The position numbers and the translations under genes were made by a program. From contig QVOM02000112.1 in NCBI GenBank assembly GCA_003586115.2, positions 45,500,743 through 45,564,742 on the forward strand: 64,000 bases of DNA, written 5' to 3'. The notes under the pieces are model-generated. The model was given only the letters and a program-made list of their open reading frames with translations, was not told the origin of the DNA and did no database searches. The stretch comes from Salvator merianae. Taxonomy: Eukaryota > Chordata > Lepidosauria > Squamata > Teiidae. Positions 35,482 to 48,272 of the stretch are shown in pieces; position 1 is the first letter of the stretch; every line of letters begins with the position of its first letter.

Positions 35482-38224
35482 CTACTCAGACTAGCCTCAG
35501 CACACAAGAAGACACCTATGTGATCCACATACTGAGCCCCGACATGCACAAAGCACTCTGTGAACAGTGATGAAATGAACTGAGTGTTGCTTCACATTTA
35601 GAGCTTTTCCTCAACCTTGTGTGTAGGTGAGCCCTTCATCAGCTTGTTCAGTAGAATGCTGTGGGGTACTCTGCCAAATAGCAGCTACCAGCTTTTCCCT
35701 TTCAACACAGAATAAAACACTGGAATAAAAACAACAGTAATATTAGTCTGCCAAAACTTTTTCTTTATAAATATATGCCAGCTTCTAGCCATCACTGCAA
35801 TGTTTTCAATGTACTTTACAGATGAACTGCTTTATGATTTGCTCTAAACTCTGCCCAAGAATCAATTAGTTTGACTAGGCTTGTCTAGATAAAGCTTTTT
35901 GTGTTTTGTCAAGTGGTTAGAAAAAAATCACAAAAACTTTGGAATGCTCCAAGTGCCCCATCAAAAAAGCTGGATTTTCTGATTCTTGAACTGTCCTGCC
36001 AATTCTACATTCCACTTGAATTGGAGCCTCAGATGGCTTGGGTGGCAGAATTCAGTGGGTGCTGTCTATCACCCATCACATGAAAGAATGGGCCAGTTGC
36101 ATTTTTTATTTTTTATAAATCCCCCAATCAATCTGAAAGTGTGGGGGAGGGGCGGAAGAGGCTTGCTTTTATCTCAGTGGTGGCACTGCTACAGTTAAGT
36201 TTCCTGGGTAACATTTTTGGAAGGTTTCAAATCATCAAATGAAACATTTTTTGTTGTTGTTAATAAGAGTCCTTAAATAATTTATAGTTTATGATTCTCT
36301 TACTTTTAAAATCTATGTTTTAACTGCATATTTAATAGTCCTTGATAGATTATACTGTATTTTAATCCTTATGTTCATTCTGGTAGTGCCCAGAGAACTT
36401 AGGGTATAGACCAACTATATGTAGATTATAAGCAAAAATCACCCTTTTTGAGATTATAAATAGAAATAAGCTTTTTGATATTTGCTTTTTGTGTGTAAGA
36501 TAAAAGTAATTACATGGAGAACCACATCTACACAGTTCTGCTTGATTCATTCAGCTGCCCTAACCAAGAGATGCCAGCTCAGTTTGAACAGACTAATCCT
36601 GAATTGAACTTAATCAACTGCTCAGCAGAAGCTAACTTTTTACTTCCCTTTCTTGTCCTAGGCAAAGAAAGAAGATTGTCCTCACTGAATAGCTAAGTCT
36701 CATGAGGCTGAGAGGTAGCAAATCAGGCAGTAAAAAAGGTCTCTCAAGGGGAGCTTTCCTCCACCTAATTTGCCATCCTGAAGTTTTGTGATGCAAAAAA
36801 TTAGCCATTTCATTCATGATGAATAGCTTCACAATACCACCCTAAAGTGGTATTCTGACCATCTGCTTTTCAGCAGCAGCAAGCTTTTCTGTTCAGGAAG
36901 GGAAGGGAAGGTTTATTCCGACTTAGTAGCTGGATTATCCTTTAAACAGTGTTGCTATCTATGATACTAATCATACTCATCTTATATTGCTGCTGCGTTG
37001 ACAGTAGCAGAAAATTGTAAAGGAAAATCATTGATCTCAATTCCTAACTCTAGAAACATCAGATGTTAGAGCAACAAAGAAAAGCTGTACTCTTTTGTTC
37101 CTGAAAGATGTCAGGGAGGGAGGGAGGAAGGGAGGATATAAGTTATTATTTATCATCCAACCAGACTATGAATGAACTGAGCCACCTTCCAATTTTTCAA
37201 GAAAACAGCTTCGTTTGAGCCAAATAATAAATCTAATGCTATTTGTCCATCATTAAGGCAACCATATTTAATATATTTTAATAACAAAAAATACTGATTG
37301 GGATCAATATCACAGGTGTTAGGAATTAGACATATATTTATTTGGTAATTAAAATGTTCATATTAAAATCACTAGGAGCTATTGCTCCATCTGCTTCCAA
37401 CTGAATCATATGGAGGGAAGGGAAAATCTACATTTTTTGTAAGACAGGTTCATGTATGGCAGAGAACCAGCAGCAGATAGCAGGGATTCTGCACTTCCAT
37501 TTGCTGCTGTTTCCATCAGCAGAGCTGGGACTCTCTTCCACCTAGAAAAAACCATCAGTTCCGTCTTTTTGAGAAGCAGTAGAGCATGACCATCTGCTTC
37601 GTAGAGAAATGGTATCAAATGGGCTCTAAAAACTGTACCTACTGCAATAGAAGTGACATGAATCTAGAAGATTTCAGTTTGGCTCCTAGAGGACTATAGT
37701 CCCACCATGGAAAGTCAAGAATGTCTGTTTGCACTCTAGCCAATTCCAAGAAATATAAGGTTACTTTGAATTTTTCTGAAGGGTAACAAAGGCTTTTTGA
37801 ATTGTAGCAACCTGTTTTCATCTAAACAGATTACTATGTGAACCAACCAGTAACAAAATGGTGACTGAATTTGCATTTCCTGTCCTCTTTTTCCCTATCA
37901 AATTTTCCCCTTTTGTGCCTGGCTTTTCAGATTGATTGCAGGAATTATGTTACCATTACTGATTTGTAAGCCACTCTGCTTTTCCTGTTTGACAGCAAAA
38001 TATAAATGCTACTATTACTAAGAGGGCAACTACACCTACAATTTATTGTGTACTCATACATACTTGGACCCTAACAATATTGGCCACATAAATAATTTAC
38101 CCCCCAGTTGTTGGCACAGCTGTGGAGAGAGGGAGATTTGTGTTTATCTTTAGTGGGACTGGCCAAAGGTCAGAAATCTTTGGAAACAAGTGGAAAATGA
38201 AACTACTAATAAAACAGGCAGATA

Positions 38225-38660
38225 TATAGGGCCTGTTCACACTTTGCACTAGCAAGTGTCAGGGGCGCTCGCTAGCAAAGTGTTTCTGCATTTTGCAGAA
38301 GGCCTCATGATTGGCAGCACCATATCACTGCTCCCAATCATGGATAGCTGTGGAGCACTGATTTGTGCTCCACAGCTTTACTGGGAAATGCAATCCAGCT
38401 CCTGGTAAAGTGCATTCACACTTCAAACACACGGTCATCCTGTGCACAGCAGCTGCACATTTGCAATTGTGCCTGTGTGCCTGTGCACATCTGTGCACTG
38501 TGCAGCACTGCTAGTTGCCATGGCAGCGGCCAGATATTACCCAACCAGTGTCATGGTGAAGATTCAGCACAGGACACCAGCATTCACACCACAAATGCTG
38601 GTATCCAGCTGATCTTCATGGATACAGCCACACAGTGCAGACAGTGTCCATGTTGAGTGG
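38225..38660. mobile_element. probable non-autonomous repeat, unassigned
   Basis: A block more GC-rich than its surroundings, opening with 'gggcctgttcacactttgca' and rich in short inverted words ('gctgtggagcac' / 'gtgctccacagc' at about 38347-38376, an almost perfect local stem; 'tgctagcaaag' type repeats near 38250-38282). The opening resembles those of the other MITEs here. I cannot see a clear matching right terminus. Confidence 0.4.
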
Positions 38661-39231
38661 TCAATTCCACTTTAGAACAGGATGCCCCTAGACTGGACAA
38701 AATAATTATGTATTACTCAAATGTTAAAGAATGTACAAACATCGGAAAATGATCTATATGTAGTAAAACAGGCAATTAGAAAGGTATAATTAGTGATAAC
38801 GAAGAGATGGAACGATAACAAAGTATGGAGTACTGAAAATTGATATAAATACATGAACGACTTTATGTTATTTGTCTTTTTAAGGGAGAGGAGAATAATG
38901 TATATGGGCATGAACACTAATACCAGCTGGCAACAGAAATGTGATAAAATGTTATTGTGGAGCCTGCATCCAGTGGGAGAGACAGGATTTAAAGGAAACA
39001 ATAAACCTGTTTTACCATTTGAAATATGTTTTTCAAAAATTGGCTCCAATCCATTCCATGTTGGGGTGTCCTATTGTACTGTAATATACTGAATATGATT
39101 TAGCTTTCTGTTTTATGACTAAAGGTTTTTGAAATACGTTTGTGTTTATGTATGTATATGTCTCATATCAAATTAAAAATAAATAAAACAAAAATAAATA
39201 AAAGAACAATACTGACAACAATAATACATAC

Positions 39232-39329
39232 CTGGTGCTGATTTGTAGGGTGGCGCTTCAGGAATTCCACGGATCGGATAGATCCAACGAAGTCCTTTGA
39301 TGCCTCCATTCTCAGTTATTACTGTGCCA
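39232..39329 (-). CDS. CFAP47: CFAP47-like exon D
   Basis: Exon of 98 bp. One base (t) completes a Ser codon from the exon at 41023, 32 codons follow, and one base (g) is left. The acceptor is 'aaatttttcag|tggcac' and the donor 'accag|gtatgt'. The protein reads GTVITENGGIKGLRWIYPIR then GIPEAPPYKSAP. 'G.IKGLRW.YP..GIPEA' is a distinctive strand-turn motif that I associate with the CFAP47/HYDIN-type repeats, where a strand carrying an aromatic W.YP leads into the next domain. Only this frame is open across the exon. Confidence 0.9.
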
Positions 39330-41022
39330 CTGAAAAATTTAAATCATAGGCATAACATGTATATGGAACACACACAAGTACAATTTCTCTTTAAAAGCTA
39401 GTACAAGTTAGACTGATTTAATCAAAATATATAAGCACTAGGTAGATCTATTTCTTTTTAAATAACAGTAGTAATCATCATCATTATCTTGATGGAATTG
39501 TGAACAGGCTTCTTAGGAGCACTTATCTCAAATGATGGCAAGGAGCAGATCTGGTGTATTCCAGAATAGAAGCCTGTGGTCAGCCACTGAGCTATGGTCA
39601 TTTCTACCAAATCAGCTAACCAATTAGGTTTGATATGATACTGACGTTACAAAAACTGAGACCACTTGACACTTTTTTTAAGAATGGGCAGAAGTGTCAA
39701 AACAGCCCAAACTGATGAAAAGCCTTCCTGATTGCAATCATCACTGCATGATCCAGGGACAGTCGCAAACTCTTATCAAGATTATCCAGAAGCGGTTATA
39801 CACTATTCCTAGTCTGAATCTTGACTGGATTTCATTTTAGCTTTTTTATCCTAATCCACTACAGCACTGTTAAACAGCTATAGGTCAGGACCTTCATCAC
39901 TTCCTTGGGGAAAAAAAACTAAAATTAGGGCATAGATCTGAATGATGTCAGCTCTTCAAAGATTCCAGATTATCTCTCCCAGATGTTTCACATTATATAC
40001 AGGAACAGAGGTGGAACCAAACAGGATTTTGTTGGCTGGAATATACAGATAAGATGAATGGAACCAACACCATGAGAAGTGACTGCTAGGTAAGTTGCAT
40101 AAGTGCATGAGAGACGTGTACTAAGCTTGCAAAGTCTTGTCATGTAGTCAATAATATCTTGTAATGACAATTTTTACAGCAGTTTTTAAGCACTGTATAT
40201 AAATAAATGTATAAAATGATAAACTCCAATAATGAACTAAATCCCACATCAAAGCAATGTTGCTGCTTGACACATCAAAACATCCAGCAGATGTTCACTC
40301 CTGCATCATCATGGCCAAACCCTGGTTTATGCTTGTCAGCCAGTCCATTCTGGGAATGCAGAAAGTCTAGAAAATAGGAGAGTGTGAGGAAACACACTCT
40401 GTGAGTGCTGCAGCACGACTGTCCCCCACTGCGCCGGTTGGGGACATGTGTACCAGCACAGCAGTGAAGAGACCCACTGCGTTTACAGCAATAAAGCATG
40501 GTGCACTGCTCCGGGGGGGGGGGGCTGGTGTGACAGGCCTGGAGGGGGGTGAGAAGTTTTGGTGGGGGGCACCAAGCCTGGAGGGGAACATACTACTGTA
40601 ATGCTGGTTTTCTCAGGAAAAAAGTTTCCTCAGGCTGTCTGGCAGCAGCCTAAAAAACATAAACCAGGTGTTTTTTTTTCTACTGTTAGATATACAGAAA
40701 TTAATTAATATAAGGCAGTACAATTTATATAAATTACATTTTTTCCCACAAACCATCTTTTTATATTCCACCACCAACCCCATTTCTCATCCCCTCCCCT
40801 ACCAACCCATTCTCCAATTATTTCTTCTCTTTCTCTTGGGAACTTTCTCATTATCCCTTCCCTTTTCTCTTAATCCTTCCTGGTCTCAATATTATTTAAC
40901 AGACAAGCCCCCAAATCAACCCAAGTGCATTCTTCACCTTGTTTTCTTCCATTGTTATTCTTTTATCTCTTATCATATCAAAACATTATCCTATTTGATT
41001 CACTGCTGACTAAAATATTTAC
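39330..41022. other. intron between exons C and D (1.7 kb)
   Basis: Holds a G run (about 40513-40525) near a GC-rich patch at 40420-40590 and a strongly pyrimidine-rich plus strand at 40740-40990. On the transcribed (minus) sense this last stretch is purine-rich, directly downstream of the donor of exon C. No exon is seen inside. Confidence 0.7.
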
Positions 41023-41182
41023 CTATTTGGTGCTGTGCTTAAGTCAAAGCTATCATCACAAGGCCAGTTCTCACCATCTGCCCTCTGAACATTAATGATT
41101 AGTGTGGCTTCAAGCAGTTTCATTCGATTAGGTGCAAAGAATACCGGTATATCCAACTTGCTTTTGGAAGGCAAAAAAATTT
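41023..41182 (-). CDS. CFAP47: CFAP47-like exon C
   Basis: Exon of 160 bp. Two bases complete a Glu codon from the exon at 42575, 52 codons follow, and 'ag' remains. The acceptor is 'ttctccttag|aaattt' and the donor 'aatag|gtaaat'. The protein reads IFLPSKSKLDIPVFFAPNRM, then KLLEATLIINVQRADGE and NWPCDDSFDLSTAPN. 'LP.K.KLDIPV.F.P..M.L..A...I.V' is the typical ASH/MSP-type run of alternating strands ('P......V.F.P') that contacts microtubule-associated partners. The acidic, Trp-containing second half is likely a surface loop. Confidence 0.9.
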
Positions 41183-42574
41183 CTAAGGAGAAGAAATTTA
41201 AAGATTTTACTTGAAAACAATATCATTAAAAAACAAAAACCCTATATAATTATAAAAAAGAAAAGATGAAAATAAGAACAAAGAACAACAACATCTCAAA
41301 GAACTCTATTACAATCATCAATGCTCCTAATAAATTCACATGAGTCCAGTCACAAAAGTATCCCTCAATAATGTATAACAAGTCATAATTTATAATGTTA
41401 TAGCATCTGCCATATTTGCATAAACGTTTTTGGTGACAAAAATTTGGAGTCTATTTGTGTCATTGTTGCATTTAATACATGCCACAATTCTAAGAGTATG
41501 TTAACATTAATTATTTATTTGCATTTTTACCCCACCCTATATCCAAAGGTCTTAGGGTGGGTTACAACCATAGAAACAAAATATAAAATAGACACAGTAA
41601 AAACAATAACAGTGTTTGAAAGATGGAAAGGGAAGCTGTTTCCTCAGCCAAAATCCAGGGTAAATGGCTGCATCTTCACAGATTTCCTGAACCTTTGAAG
41701 TGAAGATGCCTGGCACACCTCAGGTGGGAAACCATTCCACAGTCTGGGAGCTACCACTGAGGAGGCCCAAGCTATGTTCCAAACTATACAATATCAATTA
41801 TTTCTACTAAGTGTATATTTTTTCCAGTTTGAAGCAATTAATAATTTAGCACCAGCTAATAAATGTGTGAGTAGATATCTATATTTAACAGTTTGATTTG
41901 TAGAATTACATATATATTCAAAGGGGCATTATATTTAAGAAAATTACATATATATCCAAGCAGTGGACTAAATTGTATTTTCTCTGGGATGATCTCATTA
42001 ATCTTTCCAAAAACTTTATTCCAAAACTATTGTAGTAGTGCCCAGGTGTGCCACATATGGTACAATTTTCCCATTAAATTATATCACCATCGTAGTCTAG
42101 ATGGAGGCTCCATCATATATACAATTTGGGTTGGTGGCAAAGACTGCATCTAATCACTAATAAAGTAAGAAATGTAATTTTGACCATACTGTATACTATA
42201 TATTTATTGTCATTTTGGTCTGCACTTTTTGGTCTTCTGTGGCATTGCTTCAGTGAACTATACAGTCCACATGACATTTATATGACCAGGTACACTCTAT
42301 CTTGCCATTTTGTACTGGTGAGCTTTTCTTAACTGGCTCTGGGAGTTGAAAATTTAAGAAGCCTTGCTTTGGTATATAAAGAAACACTTACTTAGTGGCT
42401 GTTAAGAGTATAAAAAACCCACTGCTTTACATTAATTAACATACACACAAAAAAAATCTGACTCCTTGGAAACAAATAGTTTAACAATTTAAAGTGTCTA
42501 ACAGTCAGCTAACTTTGCAGACTCACATTAGTCTGATCAAACGTTTTCTTTTTGTAACAAGTGTCTTTCCTCAC
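41183..42574. other. intron between exons B and C (1.4 kb)
   Basis: Short intron containing the antisense LINE 3' end at 41505-41790. The remainder is AT-rich with no recognised element. Confidence 0.75.
41505..41790 (-). mobile_element. CR1/L2-type LINE 3' end, antisense
   Basis: The plus strand reads 'catttttaccccaccctata', 'ggtcttagggtgggttacaa', then 'gggaagctgtttcctcagcc', 'gaagatgcctggcacacctc' and 'accattccacagtctgggag'. This is the same tail plus end-of-ORF region as at 24595-24860, so both belong to one family. Confidence 0.75.
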
Positions 42575-42769
42575 CTTCTAAAGTTGCAGAACAGATGGTA
42601 ACAGAAATCCAAAGAAGGGAAAATATTTGTAAATACTTGAGGTACAATGAATCGAGAAAAAAGTTTTCATTGCATAGTTTACTGGCTGTTCCTTGGTGAG
42701 AAGCCAGCAATGATTCCACTACGAGGACCAACAAATATAGCAGTGCATGTTTGAGTGTAGTTTTTGTTA
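42575..42769 (-). CDS. CFAP47: CFAP47-like exon B, hydrophobic segment
   Basis: Exon of 195 bp. Two bases (ta) complete a Val codon from the exon at 54030, 64 codons follow, and one base (g) remains. The donor is strong ('agaag|gtgagg'); the acceptor ('atatctttag|taacaa') has a short pyrimidine tract. The protein reads TKTTLKHALLYLLVLVVESL, then LASHQGTASKLCNEN, FFLDSLYLKYLQIFSLLWIS and VTICSATLE. It is rich in Leu, Val, Ile and aromatic residues and is probably an amphipathic/helical segment between beta-sandwich units. A membrane span is less likely in this family. The frame is chosen because both junctions agree with neighbouring exons. Confidence 0.82.
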
Positions 42770-43139
42770 CTAAAGATATAATACCTCATTCCACATCAAA
42801 CTATAAGGATACCCAGAAATGTATTGAATAGTAGCACAGTACAAGCTTGCATGATATTGCATTAACATCAACTATTTACAATATAGCAAAGGAGTAGATC
42901 AGTTCCTGGAGGTGAGGAGCAAATTCCAGCCAGACTACTGGAAGCAATTCTGCAATCATGTGGATGAAACCACTGCAAGTTCAAGACCTGTAAGATCTTG
43001 AACTAGTTTTTATCTTGAGTTATCTTCAGATGTAAGGTAACCTCCATGACCCTCTTGGAATTGCATTGGGAATGCCAGATATAACTATAGCATTCCCAAA
43101 GCAGTGTCGATCGCAATGAGCAAAAACCATATTGTAAAT

Positions 43140-43325
43140 AATGACACATATGAACCAGTTCAAATCAAACCAGGTGGTTCAACTAGTTTGGATGCACACC
43201 AGTTTGGTTTGAGTTCAAACTGGTCCCCTCAAATGGGGGTGATGGTTTGAGTTTGAGTTCCAATCTGTCAAACCACCCTGTTCAGTTCAAATTGGTTGAA
43301 AACTGAACCAGTTCAGCACATCTCT
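43140..43325. repeat. repeat built of 'gaaccagttc'-type palindromic words
   Basis: A dense series of related words ('tgaaccagttcaaatcaaac', 'ggtggttcaac', 'ggtttgagttcaaactggt', 'tcagttcaaattggtt', 'aactgaaccagttcagc') occurs in both orientations, so the segment can fold on itself. It ends with 'gcacatctct'. It resembles a small inverted-repeat element seen in squamate genomes, but I cannot name a family. Confidence 0.6.
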
Positions 43326-46009
43326 GGCCATTACAGGAAATCCAGCAGTGATGCCAGGTTTCCTGAGATAGCCCTATTTGCCTGCACATCTGGCAAAGTA
43401 CATATGAAATCACTTCACTGATAACTTAGAAGAGACAGCCAGAAGTCCCCAGTGGGGTGACTTTATATGCCCCTCACTAAATGTGCAGGTAAGCCAGGTT
43501 TGCAGCACACACCCAGTGGGAGAAGGAAAGAAGCAATTGCAGCAATTGTTCATAGCTATCTGAAGAAAGCCTTGGGCTTGTTTTACTAGGCTGTAATATG
43601 TCTGACCAAATTCAACTCACTTTAAGTATGCACATGTCAATATCACAGGTATAGAGCAGCCCTTAATTAAACCAAATCAACAACTATCTAAAGTACTGAA
43701 CCAAAATTGATAAGGTTCTGCAGTCCGCAGCTAGTACTACTGCATTCAAAATAGTAGAATTGTTTCATAAACAGACTATCTCAGTTTCACAACGGATCAA
43801 AGAAGTGAGCCAAAACCAGTCCTGCTACACCAAACAAGACATCCCACACATCAGGTAACACTAGGAAAGTTTTCTGACTGATAGTTACAACTTTCAGCAA
43901 TTTCAAACTCACATTTTTACTTCACTAGATCGCTTTTTAAACCATCTGCATTCAAATGAAGATTTCACCACATTAATTCCTAGAGTATGAGTTTGTGCTG
44001 TTATTGTTTTAACTTCTCAACCATGTAGAGTCATTTGAAATTCAAGGTATATAAGCAAAATAAATAAATAACTCATAAGCTGCATATCACTTTCCAGTCT
44101 ATTTTATCAGATATGCAAACTATCACAAAAATGCAAGTATGGGGGAGAATGTTACACTTTCCTTCTGGCCAGGCCATTTTTGAGGCAGACTCCCTTCTGC
44201 TGGTGCTTCCCAGACTGCTGCTGAAAATGATCCCCCATTGTATATTGGATCACAGAGGTATGCTGTCTGCACATCTCCATGGTTTGTTATTACTGGCCCT
44301 GAGCCAGTTCTAGACCTCATCAGTGACCTCTACTGCTAAACTGGGACAGGGTGCCATTCTGGATGCCCTAACCTAGTGCATACATCATCCAATGCAGACA
44401 AAGTGTGATTGGTGGGACAGGGCCTGCCATAGTCCATATTAGCATGGGAATGGCAGATTCTTGTTTCAGATTTATCCTGAAACATGATCAATAAGGTTTA
44501 GACCATGGAGGTGTGCAGAAGGCACACCTAAGTGATCCAGTATACTATGGGGGACCCTTTTCAAAAAGGACTCTAGATATCTCACAGAAAAAAATGTTGG
44601 GAGGCCTGGGTTTGGGTGTGTGTGTGTTTATCAAGCAGCTATTTAACACAAAACCTGTTATATTGAGTTGATTTCTAAAAGAAACTAAATATTCATGCTA
44701 GCTTTAATACTTAAATCTGAAAGTTCTTTCCTGCTCCATCACTGCGCACACACAAAAGGCAGGCATTTCCACCCCCAGGAACGTGCTCAGAAGTGGCAAA
44801 TTCCAACTCCACACAATGCTAGACAGGCACCCTGAGAGCTTCTTATGCTGCCCATTGGAAAAAGGTACTTCCTTGCATCCCTAGAATAAATGTAGGGAAT
44901 GGCCTACCTTGTGCAATGGTGCAGAATGGAATGATCCTATGCTCAAAGGTGGTCAAAGCTGAAAATCTCTCAAGAGAGATATTACTTTGCTTGCATGAAT
45001 GACCTGCAGAGGTCATCAAGGTGCTTTTAGCCTAACACTGCTGCACAAACTGAAAACAAATAATCCCCCTACCAGAAATTCCCAGACCATACATAGAAAC
45101 CAGAAGCTGCAAGTATAAAACTTTAAAAAGTAGTGAGAAGGAATAAGTATATGTCCTTCCCTTAAAAACCTTGTCCAGTCAGTGTTATATTGCAAAAGAG
45201 AAGGAAGCAGGTTGAACATCATAAAGACACTGCCAGCTCAGTCATGCCTTGACCTGCAATAACCTCAAACAATCCCACAAGTGGGACTATGAAAAGACTC
45301 AAGGAAAACACAATAAAGGATTTTGTTTTGTTTTCTATTGATAAAATGGCTGCCTATAATACTAAAAAAAATTTACCAGAGACAGCATTTTTTACAAGCT
45401 CTGCTTGTCATTTTGCAAGGTTAGTATTTCATAAAAATGTGTGCACTTCCAACAGAATGTTTCTAGGTTTTAATTCACTGAAAGTTTGAATTTCAAAGCT
45501 GTCCTTCTGCTGCTAAAGAAATACAAGCTAAACAGTTACTGAGAATAAATAGATTGAAAACTGGTTTCCATAAAGAAGTAGGGAGTTATAATGCAATTAA
45601 TTCTATTTTGAAATGATACTTGTTTAAAGATCAGCCCTTAATAATACAGCTGCTGCTAAAATAATAATCAAGTCATACATCCTGGCAAATTTTCATTTAA
45701 TTTATCATAAAAGTGCACTTACAACTAACAGTAGCATATATAAGATTAATATCATGATTCTAGGCACATTTAGTTAGAACTAAGATCCAGTGAAATTAAA
45801 TAGACTTGCATCGGGAAAATATGTTTAGGAATGAGCTGCCTAAAAAATGTATTGCCAAATAATACAGGGCTAGTAATAAACATAAAGAAAATTACATTTT
45901 TAAAACTTTAACATAGAGATAATTTGTTATTCACAAATATGTTGAAAGTAAAGATAATCAAGGCTTCTGCTAAAGAAAGTTATAACTAACACGCTGTAAA
46001 AGTATCATG

Positions 46010-46545
46010 TCTACAACTGCAATCCTAACCTCCTTACTAGGAAGTAAGCATCACTGAGCACATAAATGCATACTTCTGGGTAGGCATGGTTAGGATTACC
46101 ATGCAAGGCTGTGTCTGCACTGGACTGCTGGAATGCCTCGACCGCTGTACAGGATGGACGACTGGGAGGCCATGCCTTCCAGTAGACTGTCCATACTGGA
46201 CAAAGCACTGGAGCAGGCTATGGTGCGAAAGTGGCACCATAGCCCACTCCAAATATGGCCTACTTGTAAGAAGTTCATGCAGCACTGCTTGCCCAAGACA
46301 CCCAGCACCATTTCTCTGGGCACCCGGAAGTAGCCCCAGAAGCACACCATTTCTGGGTGTCCAGCCAAAACAGCCCCGGCTGGCAGCTTCAGAGGAAAGG
46401 AACTTTGGTTCCCAGCCTTTGAAACTGGGCCAGGATGGACCACCTGCAATGCTGATAGATATTAGTGTCCAGCCCATTGAAGGTGTGGCTGTCTGTTTGG
46501 GGGCAGGGCAGTGTGAAATAACTTGCACTGTGCAGAAAGGCCCTA
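46010..46545. mobile_element. probable composite MITE(s)
   Basis: 46013-46100 reads 'gcaatcctaacctccttac', 'gaagtaagcatcactgagca' and 'tgcatacttctgggtagg' then 'catggttaggatta', the text of a very common squamate repeat with 'caatcctaa'/'ttaggatt' ends. The part that follows to 46545 is GC-richer and ends with 'cactgtgcagaaaggccc', the same edge as the palindromic MITE at 30059. Long open frames here exist on both strands and show no conserved domain. Confidence 0.5.
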
Positions 46546-46576
46546 AGTTTCTATACTGTTAAATTTTATTTTATTT

Positions 46577-46589
46577 TACACACACACAC

Positions 46590-46633
<44 letters not shown>

Positions 46634-46641
46634 AGAGAGAG
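46577..46641. repeat. compound microsatellite (CA)n-(TA)n-(GA)n
   Basis: CA repeats to 46590, a spacer, then about 34 bases of uninterrupted TA (46597-46630), then GA repeats to 46641. Confidence 0.95.
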
Positions 46642-46904
46642 AATAAGGGCAACAATGAATATGAGGGTTGTGGCACATATCATTAACATAGCAATATAAT
46701 GGAAAAAAAATCCATAATTTTGTCAGTTGCAACAGACTAATATTTTGTATTTCAGCATATTCTAGAGTAAAATGTTCTTTAAATAATTTGTATATACTTT
46801 GGTCAAATGCCAACAACTGAGTCTAACATATATTCTAATATGATGTTGAATAATAAATAGTAAGCATGGAACTTTTGAGCAGGAATGGGTTTGATCAAAC
46901 TATA

Positions 46905-46985
46905 CCTCTGCCCATTTGCCACTCTGATGTATTTTTACCACACCCTCAAGCCAATAAAAGGCTCACAGAGTGGTTTACAAGATGT
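46905..46985 (-). mobile_element. LINE 3' tail, antisense, short
   Basis: Resembles the tail 'tttttaccacaccctcaa' followed by 'aaggctcacagagtggttta'. Diverged. Confidence 0.4.
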
Positions 46986-47093
46986 AATGTTGTAAAGGGA
47001 GATTTGGAAGGAAGAGATAAGACCTTTGCGGCAGACAGACAACAAAAGTGGCTCAGATGGCGGCTGAGTGGTATGTTATGGAAAACACACTAG

Positions 47094-48272
47094 AGGCGTG
47101 GTCCGACATTGTAAATTTAATCCGTATCGCAAGAGTACGAGGACTGAATTCATCTTCTGATCATTCCCACATTTGCCTTTTAACACGGACTCAATTCAGA
47201 ATCACTCGTTCTCACACTGATGTTCCCCATGCTTGGCACGGGGAAACCATACCTTTTCTGCCTCCACCCCTTGCCAAATTCCCCTCCCTGTGCAATTAAT
47301 GATTGGCTGCAGTCCGAACATTCAAATCTTGATTTCACAGGGTTGCGCAAGTCAAGCTCTGCCCTCCGTATGTCCCCGCTGCTGCCTCAGAACATGGATT
47401 CACTTGGCAGCGTTACTAGTTATTCGACATTTACTCCTTCTCCCCCTCCAGTCTATATCTACACAAGCAGAACTTTCATACCACATGTACCGAACAATTA
47501 AGCTTCTTAAAGGGTAGGTGGTGATTTCTACTGTGCAATTTAAGAGTAGCACAAAAGCAGGGAGAGGTCTGTGAAGAGGGGGAAACGTGGGGCAGGATGG
47601 GGGGGGCTCTGTTATTGTGACAGTGTAGTTAATGGCCAGCAAATGGACTCTGCCTTACCTCCCGCTAAGACAGCCACAGCAGTATGTGTTCCACTATGTA
47701 GCTATGTGCTGCCAATGGCAAAACTGATACTGAGTGGGTTCTTTGTTGGGGCAAGAGGACTGCACCCCCAAACAGGCGCAGTCTGTTTTTTGGTTTAATC
47801 AGCAGACAGAAGTGGAGGAAGCCTTTAATTTCTTCTTAGCAGTGTCAAATGGGGGATAAAAGAAGAGAAATGATGGCAGTTTAGCAAAGTAAAATGGAGG
47901 ACGGTTTTCTTTTCTCCGGGCAGTGGGGGAAGGGAGGGATAATGGAGCCAAAAGGGACTACCGTGATTCCAGTGCACCCACAAAGTCTGTCATTGGACAG
48001 TAGGAAATGCGAAGCCTTCCCTCTGCATGCCCCCCAAAAATGACAGTCCCTCCCAAATAGTCTCCTTCCACGTTCTCACATTGCAAAGTAAAACAGGCTA
48101 GTGATATGGAGCAGCTTGAGAACTCATTAAATCCAAATGCAAATTAGTCCAGATTTTGCCAATTTAGTCCAGAAAAACTACGGAAAGGCAAGATCATGTC
48201 AGGCCAGCAGGAACTGAAGGCAGCCTGTAAACTGATGTGTAAACTGTAAAACCGCTGTGTCAGAACGCGGCC
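47094..48272 (+). mobile_element. Harbinger-like non-autonomous DNA transposon, copy 1 (1179 bp)
   Basis: The left terminus is 'aggcgtggtccgacattg' and the right terminus, in reverse complement, 'ggccgcgttctgacacag'. TAG lies immediately outside each end (47091-47093 and 48273-48275), a 3-bp target duplication. Blocks in order match the copy at 57397: 'cgcaagagtacgagg', 'ctgcctccacccctt', 'aatgattggctgcagtccg', 'aacattcaaatcttga', 'ggcagcgttacta', 'aaagtctgtcattggacag' and 'aagatcatgtcaggccag'. Target-site length and G/C-rich 'ggcc' ends suggest PIF/Harbinger. No transposase frame is present. Confidence 0.82.

Larger units (their letters stand above)
29132..39231. other. intron between exons D and E (10.1 kb)
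   Basis: Phase-compatible exons flank this inferred intron. Recognised contents are annotated separately (microsatellites, palindromic MITE at 30.06 kb, MITE B at 32.4 kb, CR1-type remnant at 32.9 kb, LINE tail at 35.2 kb, repeat at 38.2 kb). In 30760-32380, 33420-34230, 34330-35150, 35490-38220 and 38670-39230 I see no exon or RNA gene. Tails at about 30590-30756 and 39100-39205, ending in AT-rich '(aaat)n' text, look like LINE 3' ends but are too decayed to assign. Confidence 0.65.

Noticed and set aside
46037..46562. Overlapping frames of 163 and 158 codons on opposite strands
   Set aside because: GC-richer MITE-like sequence with no domain. Long antisense-overlapping frames of equal quality indicate chance.
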